Shown piece after piece: positions 14,870 to 20,440 of a stretch of 22,383 nucleotides of DNA. A program made the position numbers and the translations under genes. Source of the DNA: Smithella sp. UBA2180 (lineage in GTDB: Bacteria; Desulfobacterota; Syntrophia; Syntrophales; Smithellaceae); the NCBI GenBank assembly GCA_002327415.1, contig DCVU01000110.1:1-22383 (forward strand), in the 5' to 3' direction. A model generated the notes under the pieces. That model was not told the origin of the DNA. It saw nothing but the letters and a program-made list of their open reading frames with translations, and did no database searches. Positions within the stretch are counted from its first letter, which is position 1. Each line of letters opens with the position of its first letter.

Positions 14870-15358
14870 ATGAAGCTTAGATATATGAATGGTGAAAAAG
14901 TCTATGTTGACAGTATATGTGGCATTGATCCAAACGCTGAGACTTCTTGCTGTGATGGTAACGTTCAAATTTTAAAACATAGCGAGCTTGTCAGAGCGTT
15001 GAATGCCATCTTTAAGCAGGCCGAAAAAAATCCGGATAGAGTATGTAGCGACTTACGGAATCTAGTCTATAATTTGAATCTCCTGAGCGAATATAATGAT
15101 CATGTTCCAAAAGTGGAGACAGTAAAAATGAATGCCGTTAAATTTGATGATCCCCGAAAGGTTAAAATTGTAAAACAGTCTAAGTTGCAGCAGGAAAGGC
15201 GAGTCAAATATTCTGAAAAATCCAGAGTTATTAAAGGCGGACTGTATAAGCCTTCCGATGTATCAAATCTTAAAGTAGGTGATATATTATCTGACACTTT
15301 CAAAGCATGGCGGAAAGAGGAACAGCGCAAAGCAGAGCAACACAATAACGCTCAATAG
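14870..15358 (+). CDS. Unknown protein, 162 residues, first right-arm gene
   Basis: I do not recognise this family. The N terminus (MKLRYMNGEKVYVDSICGID) looks like a small beta structure and has a Cys pair (SCCDG, about residues 26-30). The middle is helical (SELVRALNAIFKQAEKNPDRVCSDLRNLVYNLNLL) and the C-terminal half is strongly basic (KVKIVKQSKLQQERRVKYSEKSR), ending in a charged tail, so nucleic-acid binding is possible. GGAGG is seven bases upstream of ATG 14870. It is the first gene behind the structured leader. Confidence 0.75.
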   Translation: MKLRYMNGEKVYVDSICGIDPNAETSCCDGNVQILKHSELVRALNAIFKQAEKNPDRVCSDLRNLVYNLNLLSEYNDHVPKVETVKMNAVKFDDPRKVKIVKQSKLQQERRVKYSEKSRVIKGGLYKPSDVSNLKVGDILSDTFKAWRKEEQRKAEQHNNAQ

Positions 15359-15388
15359 AACCATATATAAAAAATGGAGGTTTGACAG

Positions 15389-15625
15389 ATGGAAAAAGTA
15401 AAACAAAACATGGCGGACACGAAAGTAAAAAAGACAGCGTTCACAATGGATGAATACGATAATCTTATACTTGATCTTGATTTAATTGTTGCTTCTCTAC
15501 ACGCTACCAGTGATCACGACAGCAATGTTTTTGATATATCACCAATAATTAGCGAAGCATTAACCAGAGCGATAAACACAAAAAATCTTATTTCAAGTAT
15601 GCATCCGGCTGAGGTGACAGCATGA
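15389..15625 (+). CDS. Unknown small acidic protein, 78 residues
   Basis: No family recognised. It is largely helical and acidic in its middle (TMDEYDNLILDLDLIVASLHATSDHDSNVFDI), followed by ISPIISEALTRAINTKNLIS. The layout (aromatic-acidic helix, then PIISEALTRAI) resembles its downstream neighbour (FIDIAPAIQEMRNIY), hinting that the two are paralogues or partners. GGAGG lies eight bases before ATG 15389. Its stop overlaps the next start as ATGA, so they are co-translated. Confidence 0.7.
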   Translation: MEKVKQNMADTKVKKTAFTMDEYDNLILDLDLIVASLHATSDHDSNVFDISPIISEALTRAINTKNLISSMHPAEVTA

Positions 15626-15897
15626 ATAATGAATTTGAACGAACGGCACGAAAAATAATCAAAGACTATCCGGGAATCAAAAAAGATATGCTATTTTTTT
15701 CCCCTACGAATGCGAATGCTGAAAAGTTTGCGCGGCTTGATGTTTTAATGATTGCACTCAAAACTTATTTGAAAAATCCTAGTATATTTATTGACATAGC
15801 TCCGGCAATTCAAGAGATGCGCAATATCTATAAGTCTATGAAGCGGGAAAAACCAACACTTAAAGTAATTTCCGGCGGGCTATGCAGAAACGTATAA
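15622..15897 (+). CDS. Unknown small protein, 91 residues
   Basis: No family recognised. Predicted mostly helical: EFERTARKIIKDYPGIKKDML, then ARLDVLMIALKTYLKN, then IDIAPAIQEMRNIYKSMKRE, with a basic C terminus. The start is coupled to the upstream 78-residue gene by ATGA. The shared IxIxPxIxE pattern with that gene suggests duplication; this is by eye only. It is followed by 60 bases holding two mutually exclusive hairpins before the recombinase. Confidence 0.7.
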   Translation: MNNEFERTARKIIKDYPGIKKDMLFFSPTNANAEKFARLDVLMIALKTYLKNPSIFIDIAPAIQEMRNIYKSMKREKPTLKVISGGLCRNV

Positions 15898-15913
15898 TGT
15901 TAACCTTGAACCG

Positions 15914-15948
15914 GGCGGGTTTGGAAGCATCCGCCTTTCATAGAAAGG
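15914..15948 (+). promoter_or_regulatory. Alternative hairpins covering the recombinase ribosome site
   Basis: GGCGG (15914-15918) can pair with CCGCC (15931-15935), extended by GT/AT pairs. CCTTTC (15934-15939) can pair with GAAAGG (15943-15948), which is the Shine-Dalgarno site of the serine recombinase. The two stems share 15934-15935 and cannot both form completely, so this could gate recombinase translation. Confidence 0.45.
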
Positions 15949-15957
15949 ATTATAATT

Positions 15958-16644
15958 ATGAAAGCAATCGGATATATAAGAGTCAGCACCGAAGATCAGG
16001 CGCGGGAAGGAATATCTTTAGACAATCAGGAAAGCAAGATCAGGACTTATGCAGACCTTAATAGTTTTGAACTTGTGGGCGTGATAAAAGATGAAGGCAT
16101 TTCCGGCAAGACGATGGACAGGTCCGGCATGAATAGGATTAATACCATGATTGAGGCCGCTGAAATTGACGCTGTAATCGTCTATAAACTTGACAGGCTT
16201 TCACGTAAGACCATTGACATTTTAAGCACCCTGGACGAATGGGAAAAGAAAAACATAGCTTTTCACAGTATCACGGATAAGATTGACACAAAGACAGCAG
16301 CCGGAAAATTCGTGCTTACAATACTTTCAGCATTGGCACAGATGGAACGTGATCTTATCTCAGAACGCACCACAGATGCCTTAAAATATAAAAAGAAAGC
16401 CGGTGAATGGTGCGGCCGCGTACCCTTTGGATATAGGATTGAAGGCAATCGTCTGATAGAAGATGAAGAGGCCATGAAAGCAATAAAGAAAGCAAAGAGG
16501 TTGCACTCTACGGGTAAACATTATCGAGATATTTCAAGGAGCACTGGGCTTTCTTTAGGATACATTCACAAAGCGATCAATACAGACTTAAGAACGATTA
16601 AAGCTAATTACAGCAAGCAGTTAGGTTGCGCGGGTGTTCATTAA
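15958..16644 (+). CDS. Serine recombinase, resolvase/invertase family
   Basis: A 228-residue site-specific recombinase. Catalytic Ser10 lies in GYIRVSTEDQ. The fold is confirmed by LDNQESKIRTYA, DEGISGKTMDRSGMNRI, DAVIVYKLDRLSRKTIDIL (active-site arginines) and LTILSALAQMERDLISERT at the start of the long E helix. The C-terminal 80 residues contain WCGRVPFGYRI and an HTH-like segment (HYRDISRSTGLSLGYIHKAI), a short form of the large-serine-recombinase DNA-binding region. It is much too short for a phage-type large integrase. It may resolve multimers, invert a segment or control copy number. AAAGG precedes ATG 15958 inside a hairpin. Confidence 0.93.
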   Translation: MKAIGYIRVSTEDQAREGISLDNQESKIRTYADLNSFELVGVIKDEGISGKTMDRSGMNRINTMIEAAEIDAVIVYKLDRLSRKTIDILSTLDEWEKKNIAFHSITDKIDTKTAAGKFVLTILSALAQMERDLISERTTDALKYKKKAGEWCGRVPFGYRIEGNRLIEDEEAMKAIKKAKRLHSTGKHYRDISRSTGLSLGYIHKAINTDLRTIKANYSKQLGCAGVH

Positions 16645-16661
16645 ACGGTCGTATTATGAAC
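16636..16661. other. Inverted repeat at the end of the recombinase gene
   Basis: GTTCAT (16636-16641) and ATGAAC (16656-16661) are complementary, and 9 of 11 bases match across the full arms around the loop GGTC. It overlaps the recombinase stop codon and ends four bases before the next -35, so it may be an operator or a transcript end. Confidence 0.45.
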
Positions 16662-16665
16662 GAAT

Positions 16666-16694
16666 TTGATTTTGATTCTGTTCGGGTATATAAT
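16666..16694 (+). promoter_or_regulatory. Internal promoter of the right arm
   Basis: TTGATT (16666-16671), 17-base spacer, consensus TATAAT (16689-16694). It would start near 16701, giving a leader of about 94 bases before the next gene. Confidence 0.6.
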
Positions 16695-16709
16695 TTTTAA
16701 GATATGTTT

Positions 16710-16762
16710 CGGGGCTAGGCTCTGCAGGCCGAAACGGCGGTTTTCCTGAACCGTCTGCCCCG
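16710..16762 (+). promoter_or_regulatory. Structured 5' leader of the 218-residue unknown gene
   Basis: CGGGGC (16710-16715) pairs with GCCCCG (16757-16762). Inside, GGCGGTT (16736-16742) pairs with AACCGTC (16749-16755). A small GGC/GCC stem at 16718-16730 would complete a three-way junction. This GC-rich fold stands out in an AT-rich region and sits directly after a promoter, so a regulatory RNA role is plausible. Confidence 0.45.
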
Positions 16763-16794
16763 GATAAACTACAGGCCGCGACAGGGGGCGGAAA

Positions 16795-17451
16795 ATGAAT
16801 AATAAACGATACACTCACAAAACAGTTCTGATAGATCCTCAAACTGGTGCAATAACTTATACACGCAGCGAAGAAATCAAAAGAAAGATACGGCAAGCAG
16901 TAATAAAAGGCAGCACATTGGATGATGGTACTATCCCTTCTCCCTCTTTTGATAATGAGCAAAATAAACAATCCTTTCTTGATGATGCTTCAGCGTTAAT
17001 TGCCCAATTTATGACAGAACGATTTACATTTGATGAGCTTCTTATCGAGCTAAATAAAGACGTTAAAAATGCTATCATAAAAAGAAAATCAGAAATCGAA
17101 CGTGTCAATTTTTCACACAGACAACTTGGAGAGAAAACGCTATCAGAGAAATCTATTCAGCGTATAAAGGAAAAAGAAACAAGTTGTCTTAATGTAGAAA
17201 TTAAAAGATTACCGGAACCATTAATGAGTTTATGTAATCCGGATTCAGCAGGATGGAGAAAAGAAGAAAATATTCTAATATCAAAAATGCTTGTGCTTTA
17301 TAAAGAATTTACACCATTAAAAACACAACGCCGCATATATGCCAATATGGCAATGATCTTTATTGCATGTGGTTTACGCACAGAAAATGACTATGTGACA
17401 TTGTCCGAAACACTGAGAAAACGCAGAATTAAACCAGCCATAATCAGCTAA
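16795..17451 (+). CDS. Unknown protein, 218 residues
   Basis: I do not recognise the family. It is highly charged and mostly helical: an N-terminal short beta region (KTVLIDPQTGAITYTRSEE), an acidic-hydrophobic helix (FLDDASALIAQFMTERFTFDELLIELNKDVKNAIIKRK), and a C-terminal helical half with a WRKEENILISKMLVLYKEF segment and a basic end (LRKRRIKPAII). The gene is very AT-rich. A GGCGG site precedes ATG 16795 by four bases. It has its own promoter and structured leader and is followed by 197 bases of non-coding DNA, so it appears to be an independent transcription unit. No membrane segment or signal peptide. Confidence 0.75.
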   Translation: MNNKRYTHKTVLIDPQTGAITYTRSEEIKRKIRQAVIKGSTLDDGTIPSPSFDNEQNKQSFLDDASALIAQFMTERFTFDELLIELNKDVKNAIIKRKSEIERVNFSHRQLGEKTLSEKSIQRIKEKETSCLNVEIKRLPEPLMSLCNPDSAGWRKEENILISKMLVLYKEFTPLKTQRRIYANMAMIFIACGLRTENDYVTLSETLRKRRIKPAIIS

Positions 17452-17570
17452 CCCAATACGAATAAGCATTACGCACGATTTCCCCAATAAAACCCGCTCC
17501 TAGTCTTCACTACACGGTGCCACGTCTCAATTTATCAAAACACACAAACATATATTCACCAATGATTACA

Positions 17571-17599
17571 TTGACTTAGCTAGGCATAGCCATTAATAT
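17571..17599 (+). promoter_or_regulatory. Possible promoter of the XRE/prim-pol/integrase transcript
   Basis: TTGACT (17571-17576) and TAATAT (17594-17599) are 17 bases apart; a better TATAAT (17599-17604) lies five bases further but at poor spacing. GGC-ATA-GCC at 17582-17590 lies in the spacer and could be part of an operator for the XRE protein. The preceding 120 bases (17452-17570) show nothing else I can support. Confidence 0.4.
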
Positions 17600-17648
17600 A
17601 TAATCGTAAAATGAAAGCAACATCATTAAACACAAGGGAGAATAAATT

Positions 17649-17867
17649 ATGTTTTCTAAATTAAGATTAAAAAGGCAGGAGAAAAGATTATCTCAGTGTG
17701 ACCTTTTTAAAAAAACTAACGTGGGGCCGTGGCGCATCAGTCAATTTGAAAGGGGTCTTGTTCCACATATGGACGAGGCTGAGAAAATTGCAAAAGCACT
17801 TGGTGCAAACGTCAATGATATTTTCCCGGATCTTGCTCAAGCAAATATTGAACAAGGGAGTCTATAA
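17649..17867 (+). CDS. XRE-family helix-turn-helix regulator, 72 residues
   Basis: Small DNA-binding protein with the Cro/CI-type fold: FSKLRLKRQEKRLSQCDLFKKTNVGPWRISQFERG for helices 1-3 (recognition helix PWRISQFERG), then DEAEKIAKALGANVNDIFPD for helices 4-5, as in many phage-element repressors and activators. GGGAG is eight bases upstream of ATG 17649. It is immediately upstream of the replication gene, so control of replication/excision genes is the natural guess. It could act as the element's immunity repressor or activator. Confidence 0.88.
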   Translation: MFSKLRLKRQEKRLSQCDLFKKTNVGPWRISQFERGLVPHMDEAEKIAKALGANVNDIFPDLAQANIEQGSL

Positions 17868-17869
17868 CC

Positions 17870-17989
17870 ATGACAGAAACGGAAATCATCAAGAGAAAGA
17901 TTTTTCTTAAACGGCAACTGATCGAAATTACAAAAAAGGAAATTGATGATCTCAATGCTCAGTTAAAGAAAACAGGAAATAAAAAATGA
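17870..17989 (+). CDS. 39-residue charged coiled-coil peptide
   Basis: ATG 17870 opens a frame of 39 codons plus TGA at 17987-17989. The product (MTETEIIKRKIFLKRQ, then LIEITKKEIDDLNAQLKKTG and NKK) is one highly charged amphipathic helix with heptad-like I/L spacing, so it probably oligomerises or binds a partner. GGGAG (17856-17860) is nine bases upstream and its stop overlaps the prim-pol start as ATGA, which strongly suggests that it is translated and coupled to the replication gene. I do not know the family; an accessory of the prim-pol or of the XRE protein is a guess. Confidence 0.7.
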   Translation: MTETEIIKRKIFLKRQLIEITKKEIDDLNAQLKKTGNKK

Positions 17990-19593
17990 ATATCCTTCAA
18001 GCAGCCTTGAATTACGCCCAGCGCGGATTGCCAGTGATTCCTATAAGCCATGATAAGAAACCTTGTATCAAGTGGGCTGATTATCAACGCATGAAGGCCA
18101 CAGCAAACGAAATAAGGACATGGTGGAGTAAATGGCCTAATGCCATGATAGGAATCGTCACAGGGCAAATTTCAGGGGTGTTTGTTGTTGATTGCGATTC
18201 ACAGGAAGGCTTTGACGCTGTTCAAGAACTCTTGCCGGATTCTCTGGAAATACCGACAGCACGAACTCCGCGCGGCGGGTGGCACTTCTATTTTCAATAT
18301 CCGAAAGATTCAAAACTGACTGTTCAGGCGGCCATAATGCCGGGTGTTGATATTCGCGGCGAGGGTGGCTACATAATAGCCGCGCCTTCAATGAATGGTA
18401 ACGGCAAGGGGTATGAATGGCTTAACGGTTTGTCATTGGCAGAGATCGCGCCGCCGCCGGTGCCTAATGCGCTTCTAAGCGCATTTAATAATATAATAAA
18501 TAATTCTATATATAGGGGTGAAGTCAAAACTGAAGTCAGTGCCGTTAAAATGTTCGAGAATGGCCGCCGGGATAATGACCTTTTCCATGTCAGTAATTGC
18601 CTTGTCAAAGGTGGTATGCCTAAAGAAGAAATCACACAAATACTTGAAAGACTTATAATTTCATGGGGCGAAAATTCCGACAGGAAATGGATCCAGGCAA
18701 AAATTGAATCCGCATTTCAACGCGCCGATAAACGAGAAATTAACTTTTCACAGGAAGTCCGGGATTTCGTAGTGACTTCAAATGGCTTCTTCCTGACTTC
18801 AGATGTATTCAACCGACTTCAAGTGACTTCAAGACAGGAAAAGAAGAATGTTGTCTTAAATCTTTTACGCTTAAAGAAGGAAGGAATCATTGAAAAACAC
18901 GGACAGAAAGACGGCTGTTATCGCCGGATTGAAAATGAATTTGAAGAAGTCAATTTTCTGAACGCGCCGACAGATGATTTCCCGCTTGTCTTGCCTTTGG
19001 GTATTGATAATTACTGCAAACTTTATCCCGGAAATATTGTCATAGTGGCCGGGAGTAAATCAGCCGGAAAAACGGCTTTCCTTTTGAACATAGTCAAAGA
19101 AAATATGAAACAGCGTGAGATCGTTTATCTCAACTCCGAAATGGGTGACACTGAATTTCGGAAACGTCTTGAACTGTTCAATGATGTTAAACTTACAGAT
19201 TGGAAATTTCAAGCCTATCATCGTGCATCAAACTTTGCCGATCTGATTACGCCGGAAAAGAAAATCTTTATCGTTGATTTCTTGGAAGTGACAACAGACT
19301 TTTGGAAGGTCGCGCAATACATTCAAGAGATTCATAATAAACTAAAAGAAGGAATCTGTATCATTGCCTTGCAGAAATCAGAGGGCAAAGATTCAGGGCG
19401 CGGCGGTGACTTCAGCAAAGAAAAGGCGCGGCTGTATATTGCTCTTGATTATCTATCCGACAAAAAAGTCAATCAGGTAAAGATCGTTGACGCGAAAGCC
19501 TGGCGAACAGAGATAAACCCGCGTGGCCTCTATCGCAATTACAAGCTTGTAAAAGGTGCGAAATTTATCGCGGCCAGTAATTGGTTGGAATAG
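17986..19593 (+). CDS. Prim-pol / RecA-like ATPase replication protein
   Basis: A 535-residue replication initiator. Residues about 5-165 form a bifunctional primase-polymerase domain: PVIPISHDKKPCIKW, metal ligands D69 and D71 in FVVDCDSQEG, TPRGGWHFYFQYP with H100, and PGVDIRGEGGYIIAAPS. Residues 186-250 look like a primase C-terminal (PriCT-1) helix bundle (GRRDNDLFHVSNCLVKGGMPKEEI). A winged-helix-like segment follows (about 256-315), then a RecA/DnaB-like ATPase with Walker A GSKSAGKT (356-363) and Walker B KIFIVDFLE (about 426-434). Such proteins replicate plasmids, phages and satellites. The linker around residues 165-190 is encoded by an AT-rich stretch with TGAAGTCA boxes, a likely origin. 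Translation is coupled to the 39-residue gene. Confidence 0.9.
   Translation: MNILQAALNYAQRGLPVIPISHDKKPCIKWADYQRMKATANEIRTWWSKWPNAMIGIVTGQISGVFVVDCDSQEGFDAVQELLPDSLEIPTARTPRGGWHFYFQYPKDSKLTVQAAIMPGVDIRGEGGYIIAAPSMNGNGKGYEWLNGLSLAEIAPPPVPNALLSAFNNIINNSIYRGEVKTEVSAVKMFENGRRDNDLFHVSNCLVKGGMPKEEITQILERLIISWGENSDRKWIQAKIESAFQRADKREINFSQEVRDFVVTSNGFFLTSDVFNRLQVTSRQEKKNVVLNLLRLKKEGIIEKHGQKDGCYRRIENEFEEVNFLNAPTDDFPLVLPLGIDNYCKLYPGNIVIVAGSKSAGKTAFLLNIVKENMKQREIVYLNSEMGDTEFRKRLELFNDVKLTDWKFQAYHRASNFADLITPEKKIFIVDFLEVTTDFWKVAQYIQEIHNKLKEGICIIALQKSEGKDSGRGGDFSKEKARLYIALDYLSDKKVNQVKIVDAKAWRTEINPRGLYRNYKLVKGAKFIAASNWLE
18483..18831 (+). repeat. Candidate replication origin: AT-rich stretch plus TGACTTCA iterons
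   Basis: A run of about 30 nearly pure A/T bases (18483-18515) is followed by TGAAGTCA at 18519-18526 and 18531-18538. The complementary form TGACTTCA stands at 18773-18780, 18794-18801 and 18824-18831, with a one-base variant CGACTTCA at 18814-18821. Start-to-start distances in the second group are 21, 20 and 10 bases, close to whole helical turns. One more exact copy is at 19407-19414. All lie inside the prim-pol gene, as in many self-contained replicons. Confidence 0.6.
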
Positions 19594-19630
19594 CTTTAAT
19601 GATTAAACAAAAAAAGAAAGGGGAAATAAA

Positions 19631-20014
19631 ATGAACATCGAAAAGCGAGTTGACAAATTAGAGGAGCGGTTTGGAGTGAATAAAGAACCGGCGAGTATTG
19701 AGGAAATGCTTAATAAGTTAAATCGTGGGGACTATGGAGAGGTAACGATGATGAGCATTGTTGTCGGCTTACATAATACAAAGGATTTGAAAAAATATTT
19801 TGAATCATTACGTCAACAATTGCCTATCTCGCTTGCTGAATGGTTTGAAGAGCAAACAGAACGCTTAAATCTGTGGTGTAAGTGGTGTGAAACTAAAGAA
19901 GAGTGTGGCGAGCCAGAGCCGGAAGTTGATCAACGGGTATTTAAAGGGATGTTGGCTTCAATTGACGGTTCTTCCCTTGGCCTTCCATGTGAGCGGGAAA
20001 ATAAAAGCTCATAA
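19631..20014 (+). CDS. Unknown protein, 127 residues
   Basis: No family recognised. It begins with a coiled-coil-like helix (MNIEKRVDKLEERFGVN), continues with a helical acidic middle (SIEEMLNKLNRGDYGEV, KKYFESLRQQLPISLAEWFEEQTERL) and a small cysteine/tryptophan group, LWCKWCETKEECG (Cys at about 83, 86 and 92), which could bind a metal only with a further ligand. An AAAGGGG-type ribosome site precedes ATG 19631. It sits 37 bases after the prim-pol gene in the same transcript. Cytosolic. Confidence 0.7.
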   Translation: MNIEKRVDKLEERFGVNKEPASIEEMLNKLNRGDYGEVTMMSIVVGLHNTKDLKKYFESLRQQLPISLAEWFEEQTERLNLWCKWCETKEECGEPEPEVDQRVFKGMLASIDGSSLGLPCERENKSS

Positions 20015-20036
20015 ATAAGAAAGCAGGTGAACGCTG

Positions 20037-20420
20037 ATGAAAGGAAACGGCCAAAAATTCGAGCAAAAAAAAGAGGGCGCGATCTGTGCCCTTTTACAGG
20101 AACCCTCTATAGAAAAGGCAGCGAAAAAGGCCGGAATATCTGAAAGTACTCTTTTGCGTTGGCTTAAGCTTGAAGAATTTCAAGAGGAATATAGGGCCGC
20201 GAAAAAAGAACTTGTCAATCACGCTATATGCCGCCTTCAGCACTCAGCAGGTAAGGCGGTGGATGCCCTTGCTGAGATCATGGAAGACAAGAAAAGCCCC
20301 TCATCGTCGCGCGTTAGTGCGGCTAAAACAATCTTGGAAATTTCCTTTAAAGCTTTTGAAATAGAGGAACTAGAAAAGAGAATTGCGACACTCGAAAAAT
20401 TTATAAAAGAACGTGATTAA
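20037..20420 (+). CDS. HTH protein resembling phage terminase small subunit
   Basis: A 127-residue protein. Residues 13-45 form a helix-turn-helix (GAICALLQEPSIEKAAKKAGISESTLLRWLKLEEF) followed by EEYRAAKKELVNHAICRLQ, a helical middle and a C-terminal coiled coil (FEIEELEKRIATLEKFIKERD). This HTH + RAAKKE + C-terminal coil layout is common in phage and phage-satellite genes annotated as phBC6A51-type HTH or TerS-like proteins. If it is a TerS homologue, it could redirect helper packaging to the element, but no large terminase is present. Alternatively it is an excisionase or transposase-type HTH. AGGTGA lies six bases before ATG 20037. Confidence 0.75.
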   Translation: MKGNGQKFEQKKEGAICALLQEPSIEKAAKKAGISESTLLRWLKLEEFQEEYRAAKKELVNHAICRLQHSAGKAVDALAEIMEDKKSPSSSRVSAAKTILEISFKAFEIEELEKRIATLEKFIKERD

Positions 20421-20440
20421 AATCAGCCAGGAGCGCATCA

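Noticed and set aside
16654..16971. A 105-codon antisense frame across the structured leader at 16.7 kb
   Set aside because: It overlaps a promoter, a nested hairpin leader and the start of a sense gene with a ribosome site, and has no recognisable motif.
18773..18831. TGACTTCA boxes as a CRISPR array or tandem minisatellite
   Set aside because: Units are only 8 bp, spacers are 2-13 bp and coding, and the copies occur in both orientations across the gene.
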